NCBI RefSeq assembly: GCF_007655135.1
Contig: NC_045129.1
Coordinates: 10,416,001-10,480,000 of the forward strand
Length of the DNA: 64,000 nt
Direction: 5' to 3'
From: Punica granatum
Lineage: Eukaryota; Streptophyta; Magnoliopsida; Myrtales; Lythraceae
Under the pieces are notes generated by a model. It was given only the letters and a program-made list of their open reading frames with translations. It did not search any database and was not told the origin of the DNA. Below are positions 35,601 through 46,778 of this stretch, one piece after another. The translations under genes were made by a program, and so were the position numbers. Every line of letters starts with the position of its first letter. Position 1 is the first letter of the stretch.

Positions 35601-35995
35601 CTCCCTGTCGGTATACCCCACTCATTCGAAGCACATGGTCGCCACTTTGTAGTTTGCCTCGTATAATAGGTTAGCAACGACAAGAAAAAGAATATCCACT
35701 CGATGGGAACTACAAAAGGCAATCATCCCTAAAGGAATGAAATGGCAAAAGTTGGTGCAACATTCTCTTTTTACAATTCAATACTTGAATCCCAAGTTTG
35801 ATTTTGGTTCAGGGCAAAAACCGGCCCTTGCCTGCTCTTTTCGTAACAAAGAGAAGAGAACTCAAGTTGAGTCCCAAGTTTCCATTGAATAATCACGAGA
35901 ACAATGTTGAAAAACGGAAGGGGAGTTTGATCAGTAGAGAGCACATTCAAGCACTGTTACTTCCACTACTTGGAATTGCTCGCGGCTTCCATCGC
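35600..35995 (-). pseudogene. Decayed C-terminal exon of copy 2
   Basis: After the TAA at 35998-35996 the frame continues with AMEAASNSK, another stop, and later NYKVATMCFE followed by REKYAKVADL. In this helicase family the segment after the last motor motif reads like EEW...YEMATMCFERAGD...YAKAA, so this is the broken remainder. Stops and frameshifts prevent translation beyond the TAA. Confidence 0.65.
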
Positions 35996-38900
35996 TTAAT
36001 TGATTTTAACTGTCCAAGTTTCCTGTCTCTCTTTAATGAGGTTAAGATTCCTCCAGTACTCAACCATTGGCTTCAAAAGATCCTCAGATTTCTCACAGAT
36101 CCACAGCCTCTGCCTCGTCCGGGTGATAGCAACATACAGTTGCTTCAGTTCGGAGAATAAGATGTTGTGTCCTACTGGGTCGAATTGCGGGTAGCGAGCA
36201 ACAAAGCTATTATCCAACAAGTTCTGGTTCTTCATGTAGTTGTAGATGACCCTCCATTTATTCTTCATCGGTGACGAACCAAAGAAGTTGTAGAGCACCA
36301 CATCCTACAAGAATAACCGAACAGAGAGTCAATTCATTATTTACTATTCGAGAGATAAGACAGTTTTGTAATGAAACACGGGAGAGAGCAGAAAACTAGT
36401 AGGTTGTGGTTTAATGATGTAAAATTTTCCAGAGCATGCGGGGTTTTTGAAGGAGTTCTTGTAGGAAGGTGCATCGGCAATGGAAAATTTTGCTACTAAA
36501 ATGCTATAAGAACCAAACCTGAAACTCTAATCCTTTGCACTCCATTACAGTCAAAACGGGGGCTTGCTTTCCAACATATTTGAAAACTTCCTCTCGAGCA
36601 CAATTGTCCCGAACTAGAATGACCTGCTCTGTCCCCAGGCCTGCAGCATTTCCTTTCTTACCAAAAACAGAAAGTATGGATTTTCGGTCCTTCCCTAGCT
36701 TGAGGAAAATCGGGGCTTCACCATGAATGGCACTCGTTTCTGGGTTCAGCACATCAACAAGTAAGGGAAAGAAATGGCATAGAAGGTCAAAAACACTATG
36801 CGCGAGCTTGAGAATGCCGGTGTGGGTCCGGAAGTTCTGGGACAACTGAAAAATTTTGGAGACCTTCCCTCCATCTTCAGATTCCTGCAAGAATTCCTTG
36901 TTGAACAGTCTACGCACATCCTCAAACCTAAAATCAATTCCACTCCCGATCGTCTGGGCAGTGTCACCAGAGAAGACAAAGCCCTCCTCAACATTTTGAG
37001 AAACGTACTTGAACAGTTCAATCTGCCCCATCGTGATATCCTGCACTTCATCAATATAAACAAAGTCCATCTCATCCCCCTTCATCTTTTCACATCGGAA
37101 GCGAGACTGAAGATCGTTCACGACATCTGAGAGGTCGAATTCTCCATGCTCTAACTTCTTCATTTCATACTCAAGAAAAACATCATACACTTTATGTAGT
37201 TGGTCCCGAGTCAGATATGAGCCACGACCCTTTGAGAGTGAGACGTAGTCAGTCCTACTGAGCCTGCCACTCGGAGACTCTTTAATATGGAGACCAGCTT
37301 TGATGCGATATATTATCTCTGTAAAGACTGTCAAAGAATCAAGCTTTCCAGTGAGCTTATTATTGAAATGAGGCCAATAAGTTTCACAAAACTTCTCGTA
37401 GTTGACCTCTTTCTCTCGTATGAAAGCCTGTAAAGCAAGTGATCTTGCAGCTCCGAATTTCTCCCGGCGTATGTCTCTCAACTGAGGGAATCTCTTGAAA
37501 TATGAGACACCAATGCTTCCATCAAGCATCATGATAAACTTGTGAAACGTTACGACGAGGGGATATGACTCCTGAGGAATTCCAACGAAAGAGTTGGGAA
37601 TGTCGTTGAAGTCGGCATCAATTGAAGAGCTTGCCCCCGGGAAATTTCCTCTGCCGGTAAAGCTGCAAAAGTAGCAAGCTTTGAGGTTACATATAGAGAG
37701 AATGAACTGAATGCACACACTTTCCACTCTTTGTATTCAAGAAACTCGCAGAGAAACTGTATCAGCCAAAACCAAAAACAGAACTCTGCCAGATATATAT
37801 TAAAAGTGACTATGAGTTGCATCATTCCCATGAAGATGTTCTCTGAAAGACCCTCACATAGCTTAACGCTTATTTGGCCTTTGGCGGGAACCATAGAGAT
37901 CAATCACCCCATACATAACATTGGACGACACTACACAAGTTGCTGAGAAGGCACCTTCCTTTAAGCCATTGTTCGATTCAACTCGTACAAATACCCAAAC
38001 ATTTTTATGATATATATGCATAATAAACTTAACGGAAACAAATTAATTGCCTTTATTCTACTAAGCAAAGTGGCCATGAAATCCTGGTACTGACCTTTTC
38101 AGCTGTGAAAGCTGTTGTCTGACAGCAACACACAATTTCAAACTGGCAGTAACAAATAGCTGGCGTAAAACACGAGTGGGCGTCTTTTCAAGCATCTCTT
38201 TGGAATCCTTTTTCCCACAATTGACATTTCTAGTGACCCTGTAATCACTCGTAGACATTCGGTGAAGCTGCTCCCTCTGAAGCAACTTCATTATCAGAAC
38301 TGTTGTCTTCCCAGTTCCTGACCCTCCCTGTATGAAGGTGCTTAGAGGGAACTGGATTATCTCGCGCTGTTCCTTAGAAAGTTCAAATGGAAGCTGCACT
38401 TCTTTGCTGTCTTGCTCAGTTCGTAAGGACAGTGAGCAGAATTTCATTGATAGCAAGCTCTTCTCCACCTTCGAATGCTGCATGTAAAGTTCACAATTGG
38501 AAGTGTCTTTGCTATTTGCACTCAAAGAATCTCCGCGAAAGGGAACCTCGAATGGCGTCTGCCAAGAAATCGGAACCTGGAGATCTCTGTGAAAGGACAA
38601 TAGGAATGATGAAAATAATTATTTAATCCCCAAGAAATGCATCAAATGCAGCCTTGGAGGATCCATTTTTCAATAACCGCATTGCACTTATCTTTTCTTT
38701 CCCCTTTAGACAAGAAACAGTTTGGGCAATTCTAATGCTAATACATTATAATTGATCATCTTACTCTCTCTCAGCTTCCAACATCGCCTTTGCTAAACCT
38801 TCGTCGTCATATGCATCAAAAAAAAGCCCACGATCCATAGCATCATAAACCAAAGCTTCCCACACTGTCGAACTCGCTCGCATTGTTCTCTCGTTCCCCA

Positions 38901-41900
38901 AAATCCAAATGGCATGCCTGAAAAATCATAAAAAGATATAGGAAAATCAAGCAAAACACATGTTCATGTCACATCAAACAAGGCATCTTCCCTGGAAAAC
39001 GTTTAGGAAAATATACTCTTCTCATATCTTTCTTTGTTTTTCAAGGAAAAGGGAAAACTACAAAATGGGAAACAGCTTTCTGGAGCTATCTAGAAAGCAC
39101 CTTGCTCGGGTGAGAGCTACATTCGTTCGATTTATGTTGGCCAAGAATCCGATAGAACCCCGGCTGTTCGACCTTACAGTGGATAAAATGATGATGTCCT
39201 TCTCTTTGCCTTGGAAGCCATCCACTGTATTTATCGTCACTGTGAAGCCGTCGGAGTTTTCATATTTTTCTCCAAGCCTTTTACTAATCTCTCCAACCTG
39301 ACCTGCGTATGGTGATATTATTCCAACGTTGAGCTTTTGCTTTGATGACAAGCTCCATGCTGCACACAATCGAATGGAGACAGGATAATTAATTTCACAT
39401 GAAAGCATGTGAAATACTATAAAACATTGAATCATTATGAATATATATTAGCAAACCTAGCCAAAATAATTGTTTGAAAATTCTCTCAAAATGACTAACT
39501 ACACAAGTTTCCTACGCTCAAATTCGAAATACCTTCATAGAGATTGCCCAAAATCTGCAAAGCTACAGCAGCTTCTACAAGGTTTCTCAGGCTTGTTCCA
39601 TTATTTTCGCACTCTTCCCTTCCCTCAGAAACATTTATGAAAGAATATGAACCAAACATCTGCCCTGGTAGATACTGCTTTGTGTAACTCTCGTGATTTA
39701 CATTTGGACCGTCGTGAATCTGGCTGCTATAAAATGTCTGATTTGGAAAGCAACTTATTGATGGGTGCATTCTGTACTGCACATTGAGTGGATGCTTCAA
39801 TTTTCCAAGAGAACTCAATCTCTCGAATAAACTTCGACCAAAACGGGCTCCATTTGAAACCTGTCAAAGCAGACAGATGATAAATATTATACTGTGGAAA
39901 ACTAATCCTCTCTTCCTTAAGTTAGCAGGTGTCAGATTGAACTCATGAAGATGTGTTTCTGCGTGGAAGTATGAACAGTTGAGTTTCTCTTCAAAAGAAA
40001 AAAAAAATCGAAGATAACTGAAATTTAAACATACTTTTCAATAGGAACAAAATGCTGCAAATACTGGAATTTAAACATTTACGCACATCACTATTGACGA
40101 CAGACGGTAACTGGCGCTCATCTCCAATAAGAATAGCATGTTTAAGTCCAGGAAGTTGCAGTGGAATCACCGAATCGCATTCTTTTAACTGAGCAGCTTC
40201 ATCGATCACCAACAGCTTTGGTGGCTCTACGTTGGCTTTGCGCTCGTGCAGCTTAGATGTATTAAAGGCAGTGCAGAAGATCAATGTAGCTGATTGAAAG
40301 CAGAATTTCTTTATCATGCGTTTACTTGAAAAATAAGGAAGATTCAGCTCATCAAGAGAATCTCGAACTGATTTTAAGGCTGCGAGGCATTCGCATCTCT
40401 TAGAGTATAAAGTCAACATGGGGCATGTTAGAGCTTGGGATGAAAACCTGTCCCCAGATTGGCTTGAAAATATCTCCTCCAGTCTTTGCGGGAGAAAATT
40501 CAAATTCTTTCCCCATAATGCAGCACGAAACAATTTGAGGTGGCCAAAAAGCTCTGTGATACTTCGGACACTATGATTTGGAACGTAATTCGCGCATATA
40601 TGAGTGGACAAGGTGGAGAGGCATCTCTCTAGGGGCTCCATGGTAGATGAAAATGTCTTCCTCATATACTGAAGAAATGATTTTTTCTTTCTGGTTACGT
40701 TTTCCAGAGAGAGGCGGTACTGAGGGACAGGATCTTCAAAAAAGGTTATTGCAGAAGATATGTAATGCTTCCACCCTGATAGCAGAGCACGGCATTCTGC
40801 AATAGCATCAACTCGATAGTCTATGAATATCGCTCTAACATCCGAGTCCCATACCTTGAGCCGTTCGTTGTTCCCGAAGAGGAGAACGTCTCCCAAGGAA
40901 GCTGATCCTTTCATGAGGTGTACCAACCGAGAGGCAACTTCAATGACAGCGACATTTGTGGGGGCACAAACCACAGTCCTGCACTTCATTTCTAGGAGGT
41001 TTAAGAGCAACATTGCAGCAGTTTTCGTTTTCCCGGTCCCTGGCGGTCCCCAAATGAGTTTTACCACAGGCTTATGCTGACAAGAAGTCCTACGAAGACA
41101 TGTAATGATAGCATCCACTTGGGACCTGTTCAGATCGTTCACTAAATTTCGTGTGACATTGGCATCGCGAAATTCGTCATTCTGCACAGAACAGACACTG
41201 CATTCCTCCTCACCCTGCAAATCAATAAATAGAGGATCAAAATCATTGATTTTCTGGTTGGCCATGAATAGCTTCCCTTCTCCTTTTACCACCTTCCTTT
41301 GTCTCAAATCAAAGAAAACTAGGGATTACGGTTGTGCTGTACAGACAATTTTCTACAGCCATAGTTTCCTTGTATAGGTGTCATCTTTTTTCTTCTTTGT
41401 CAAGAGAAAAACCAGGAGCTAGAAAATTATCACAAACATAAAGATTTTTTTTTCCATATATATATGTTAACAAACCCGACGGAGAAAAGCTATAGGTAGA
41501 ATAGAATAATCCTTCAAACTTAGATAACATTCTATATGCACTGTACCTACACTGAGGAGGGCGGGTGGGGGACGAAATAACTTGAACCTCAGAGTATATC
41601 ATATGAAATGCTTACCGGAGAATTAGTGCACAAAACTTCCTTGATGACATTCAGGTTACCACTCGTGTGCAAAGCAGTCCATAGCCTTGCAATTGTGGTC
41701 AAGCTCTGAATGCCGATGGCAAATAATCGCCCATGTTTCAGATCTATATCTCCCACATTCTTCCCGGTGGCTACTTCAACTTCCCTTTTGTCATAGGAGG
41801 TCTTAGTAACATATGCAAATGCATACGTCCTTCCCATCCTCTTCAGGTCGGAAACTGATTCTGGTTTTGATTCAGTTAGAAGTAAAAGGGCTCTTTTTGA

Positions 41901-42555
41901 AATTATGCAAGGTTCCTTTCTTCTATTGCTCGATAGATTTCTCCAGAAATCGACCTTAACTTTATACAAATTCTTTCCGTCAGACTTGCACTCCGCCAGT
42001 TCTCTGACTTCTGCATAAGGTAACGTGGAGATTGTCTCCATGCTTGAGCATAGCTCTGCTCGTGTTTCTTCCAGCAGAGGATACACAAAAGACCGGAGAT
42101 AGTGCTTGACTGAAGGAAATCTTTCAGGGATCTTACCCACCTGCAAAAGAAAAGTTCAAATTTCCCTTATAGTGGAAACAAACTAAATTCAAATGTCTGC
42201 CTCAGCAATATCTACATATATATATATATATATACACACACTCATCTCTTCACTTCATATGTATCATCTGGAAGAGAAAACATCCACATATAATTATAAA
42301 GGGATCATCAAGCATGTTTTTGGGCGGGAAAAAACGGTTTTTTGTGCAATTGAAAGTACGAAAATAGCCCTCCAACACCAGCGTATAGTAGGACTGATTA
42401 GTAATAGGAAACAACGGGAGAACCTGGTACTTGTAGAGATTGCCGTTGAAGATGTCGTCAATGGACCAAGAGAAGACTATGTCGGTCAGCGTCGTGTCTG
42501 CGGCTGCCCTTCTTCCTTTCGACCCTTCACCGACGTCCCCCATTGTTCTCTTCAA
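35996..42555 (-). CDS. Dual SF1 helicase, Sen1-like plus UvrD/TRANK1-like (copy 2)
   Basis: Nine exons read in frame with GT-AG borders: 42555-42424, 42140-41616, 41214-40087, 39860-39533, 39359-39101, 38917-38765, 38586-38095, 37662-36519 and 36304-35996, giving about 1,489 residues. First motor: GPPGTGKT (about 275), DEAAQL (557), GDERQLP (583), QYRMHP (622), VDGFQG (750), VALTRAR (785). Second motor: GGSGTGKT (928), DEVQD (1208), GDTAQTI (1237), NFRTH, ECKGLEF (1380), YVAITRTR (1442). Both sets look catalytic. Such proteins are ATP-driven nucleic-acid helicases; the cellular role of the plant fusion is not known to me. Compared with copy 1 it lacks 139 linker residues between the motors, and it ends about 40 residues after the last motif, with decayed sequence beyond. 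The start is the ATG shared with copy 3 (MKRTMG). Confidence 0.82.
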
Positions 42556-43017
42556 TTATCGGATCAGATCAAACATCAGTCCCTTGCTATCTCCAAAACT
42601 CAGAGCAGAGAGAAACAGAGCAAAGGAAGAGAGGAGCAGAGGAGATGGATTATGGGGTCTTTCAGTTGAAAATTGAGCTTTTTCCTACGAGCCGTCAGGT
42701 CGTCTTCCAGTCTTCCGCGGCAATGCACATTGATCGGCTGTTCACATTAAAGTTCATTGCTTTTACTTTGTCTGTTCAGTTTCCTCCTCTGCTTGCTTTG
42801 GCAATTGTTACGTTACGTAGATTCCATGTCACCCGGACACGCGCTCCCCCCGCATAGGATGAGAAAATATTATGGTGGTATGTGTTAGTTCCATCGAATG
42901 TCGAGAAAAATGTAAAAGCAATAAGTGTTGTGAGCTCCACGGGATAATTTGATAGACGCTGAAAAGAAACTTGCAAATCACAGTGTATGTGTTAGTCTCA
43001 TCAAATATTTTTTTATG
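42556..43017 (-). promoter_or_regulatory. Upstream region of copy 2
   Basis: About 130 bases directly upstream of the ATG are closely similar to the region before copy 3 (51016-51150), so the promoters were duplicated with the genes. Purine/pyrimidine-rich leader sequence is present. No TATA box is assigned with confidence. Confidence 0.5.
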
Positions 43018-43440
43018 ATAAATTGCACTAGTGATCCAAAAATTTTTACAAATGTTTTAATATGGTACAAAAAGTTTTTTTTTGCTACTTGATGGTATAA
43101 AATGTTTTAAAGTTGTTTCAATATAGTACAAACCGTCATGTCGTCATTAACGTCGTCAAGCCATCATTTACAAGACTGTAAATTTTACACTATCATGTAA
43201 CTTACGTAAAACATTTTATACTATTAAGTTACAACTTCAAAATATTTTGTACCATCATGTAACGTCCCACAAAAATCGATTTTGCACCATTAGCGTCGGC
43301 TTGACAGCATCAATGGTGAGATGACGGTTTGTACTATATTGAAACAACTGTGAAACATTTTGTACCATCAAGTAGCAAAAAAAAATTTTGTATCATATTG
43401 AAATATTTGTAAAATTTTTTAGACCGCCAGTGCAATTTAT
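43018..43440. mobile_element. Long foldback MITE
   Basis: The two ends are inverted copies over about 120 bp (ATAAATTGCAC at the left; complement of GTGCAATTTAT at the right; internal GCTACTTGATGGTA and GTTTCAATATAGTAC on both sides). The centre holds two short GTCATGTCGTCA-like motifs. No clear target duplication is visible in the T/A-rich flanks. It has no coding content. Confidence 0.8.
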
Positions 43441-43552
43441 ATTATTTTTTAATATTTTCTCACATCAGATGCAGGTGGCCCCGCAAGCACTGTTCCATCA
43501 TTTGGGTCCCAAATAACTTCTATATGAAGGTAGTGGCCAAAAAACCTTCTAT

Positions 43553-43804
43553 AAGAAGGTGAGGGGGGGAGAAACTTCCATGCTCATGCACGCTTACCTT
43601 GGTCAATACAATCACTGACGCCTCCTATCTTCCAATTCTCTCGTCATTATTTGGTAAAATATTGCTTGGCCGGTAATATTTTATCAGTTCTTTTTATAAT
43701 CAAATATAAATAATTAATAATATATCTACTAATAAAATAATCAATACTATAATACGAATAAATTAAAAAAATTAGATAAATACTTCCGCTTATCTTATAA
43801 AAAT

Positions 43805-43842
<38 letters not shown>

Positions 43843-44165
43843 GTAAAATTGCTTTAAAGATATCATGTAAGAGTAAAGATGCATAAAAGAACTACCAACC
43901 GGGAAAAAGAAGATGTATAAAAATCTAAAACAAATAGAAGATATATGTATATAATGATTTTTTTGGAGATAATTTACATATAATGAATTTTCAAGTCCAT
44001 CATTTTTCAATGCACTAAATTTGGAAAAGTAACTCGTATCGCAATCAGTTTTTTAAATATTCGAGGAGATTGTTAATTTTTTAAAGAGACTCATAATTAT
44101 ATATCAATCCATACAAATAATATGAAGTTTGTTGAATATGATATATCCATATCCATACTATATAT
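43553..44165. repeat. Direct repeat, copy a (flanks copy 4)
   Basis: This is homologous in the same orientation to 45528-46112. Shared blocks are CATGCACGCTTACCTTGGTC, TCTTCCAATTCTCTCGTCAT and AAAGATATCATGTAAGAGTA. The two copies bracket the copy 4 helicase fragment. It contains a (TA)n tract near 43808-43837. Confidence 0.8.
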
Positions 44166-44213
44166 AAAAGTGGGGAACTCGGGGTTTCTCCACATTTAGT
44201 TTGATTTATCTAG

Positions 44214-45525
44214 GAACTAATTCTAAGGCAATGAGGCATTCGCATCTCTTAGAGTATAAAGGTAACACGTGGCTTGTTAGAGCTTGGGATAAAATATTGT
44301 CCTTAGATTGGCATGAAAATATCTCTTCCAACCTTTGAGATAACACATCCGAATTCTTTCTCCATAATAAAGCACTGAACGATCTAAAGTGGCCAAGAAG
44401 CTTTGTACTATGACTAAATATTTAATAAATATTACTCTTTTACTGTGGATGAATAACAACCAATGAAAATGCTTGTCAGTGGGAACTTGTGGATTCGTTG
44501 TGAGGCCAATTCTCTACTTTTAGGCATTCTGATTGAATCTTACATAGCCAAGTTGTTAAATAATACTCACCGAATATTTGCTCCCATGATATTACGTGCA
44601 GTATGATTTTGAACATAACTCGGTACATATATCAGTGCATTGCCGGCCTGAAGTTTGATTTTTTTTTTAAATTTTACCCCAACAGTTATGTGCATTCGAG
44701 GTTTTGCTCCTTCCGGAAGAAATAATTTTGCAATATCTACGTCAAATCCTATTTTTGCCCCCCGGATGAAAATTCTGGCTCTGCCCCTGTATCGGTGCAT
44801 AAAGTATAGAGGCATCTCTCTAGGTGCTTCATAATAGACGTAAATCTCTTCCTCATGAACTTGAGAAATGATATTTTTTTTTCCTTTTCGGATACATTTT
44901 CCGGACAAATTAAGACGGTACTGAGAAACTGGATCTCTAAGAAAGGTTATTGCAGAGGACATGCCATGATTCCACCCTGCAAATTGATATATTGCCAGTC
45001 AATATGTCTGGCTATGAATGGCTCTTCTTTTCGTTTTCCCCACTTCCTGCGTCCCAAATCAAAGAGCACTACCTGTTAATGACGGTTGTGCTTTTACGGA
45101 AAATTTTCTGAATAAATACAGCCAGTGTTTCCTTACAGCTTTCATCTTTTTTTCTTCTTCATAAAGAGAAAAGCCAGAAACTGGAAAATTATCTCGAACC
45201 GAAAAAGTTTTCTATGATAACAACCCCGATGGAGAAAAGCAATTGGGAGAGTAGAATACCAACACTGGGAAGCTAAAAAGCTTGTAAACCTCCGGAAAAA
45301 TATACCATGTAATATATAAATATATATATAATAACTTGACACTTAAATAGTACACCTTACGAAATGCTTACCACAAGATTAGTGCACAAAACTTCTGTAA
45401 TGACATTGCAGCTACGACTCATGTGCAATGCAGTCCATGTTTCATGTCTATATCGCCCATCTTCTTCCCTGTGGCTACATTAAAGTACAATGACGTGAAA
45501 TCTCCTTCGGTCTCATCATAAGAAG
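44214..45525 (-). pseudogene. Helicase copy 4 fragment
   Basis: Minus-strand remnants of exons 2 and 3 of the Sen1-like half. They include [15 protein letters not shown] (about 45470), the intron resembling that of copy 2, SSAITFLRDPVSQYRL (about 44955), and the exon part near KRCECLA at the low end. A deletion removes the start of exon 3 with the Walker A motif. A 149-bp insertion lies at 44641-44789, and there are several stops. It cannot encode a helicase. Confidence 0.8.
44641..44789. mobile_element. 149-bp insertion with 11-bp target duplication in copy 4
   Basis: Copies 2 and 3 are continuous here. Copy 4 has extra sequence between TATCAGTGCAT (44630-44640) and TATCGGTGCAT (44790-44800), a near-perfect 11-bp duplication. 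One end reads CAGGGGCAGAGCCAGAATTT on the minus strand, a terminus style common in plant MITEs. The other end is not a clear inverted partner, so the class is uncertain. Confidence 0.65.
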
Positions 45526-45527
45526 GA

Positions 45528-46112
45528 GAAGGTCATACGGGGAGAAAATTCATCGTCATGCATGCTTACCTTGGTCAACACAATCACTGATGCCTCCTTT
45601 CTTCCAATTCTCTCGTCATTATTGGTAAAATATTGCTGGGCGTGGTAATATTTTATCAATTCTTTTATACAAATATAGATTATCAATACATATAATACGA
45701 ATAAATAAAATAAATACTTTCGCTTATCATTTAAAAATACAACATATTCAGATAGTAAATTTGCCTTAAAGATATCATGTAAGAGTAAAGTTGTATAAAA
45801 GAAATATCCACTTGGAAAAAAGAAGAAGAAGAAACATGTATAAACAACTAAAAAAAATGGAAGATATGTGTATAATGAATTTATTTTGGATAAATTATAT
45901 ATAATGAATTTTCAAGTCCACCAATTATAGAATTTTCAGTGTACTAAATTTGAAAAAAGTATCTCGTATCTCAATAAATTTTTTAAAATATTTGAGAAGA
46001 TTTTTAATTTTTTTTAAAAAGACTTATAGTTATATATCAATCGATACAAATAATATGAAGTTCGTCGAATATGATTTATCTATCTATATCTATATTTATA
46101 CATAAAACTAAA
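45528..46112. repeat. Direct repeat, copy b
   Basis: Partner of 43553-44165, see there. It lacks the long TA tract and is slightly shorter. Confidence 0.8.
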
Positions 46113-46744
46113 AGTGTGAAACTCCTCATGATATTTTTCCACATTAGTTTCCAAAAGTACCCTTGTAACTTTTTCCTACTTCCAAAAGTACCCTTACCTC
46201 TTGAAGAGCCTTTTTTACCATCCATTCTCCAATTTTCCTTGCCGACCGGTCCCTTTTCCTATTATTATCTTTCAACAGAATTACAGTTCTTGAGTTTCAG
46301 AGGAGTCTTACATCTTTCAAGGCCTTGAAGGGTTACATTACGATTAATCTAGGACTAATAAAGTCATTTTTAGTGTTGAAATTGCATGATGAAAAAGTAA
46401 TTTGTCATGGTTCGGAGAACAATTAATTCTAGTGGTGTACTACAAATCCATAATTATATAATGCCATTTAAGAGAATTTGCTTAACTAATGTATATATCA
46501 GCAAGGTATATTATCGAAAGAAAACAACCAATCGAGCAATATTTGGATTTTCGACCAAAAAAAAAGGGAAAATTTTAAAGGGTGACTTAAAATTGAATTC
46601 TCAATTATAGAATTAAGAAATTATTGATACTTTATACTTAACGAAAAAACAGAAAATTTATTGATACTTTATGAATCCTTTTCTTCCATTTCCCCCCTAA
46701 GGTCCTAAGGACCGACATTGAGGTAACCCTTCAGAGAAGAAATG

Positions 46745-46778
<34 letters not shown>

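Noticed and set aside
42193..42669. Plus-strand open frame opposite copy 2 exon 1
   Set aside because: It is a shadow of the minus-strand exon and its leader.
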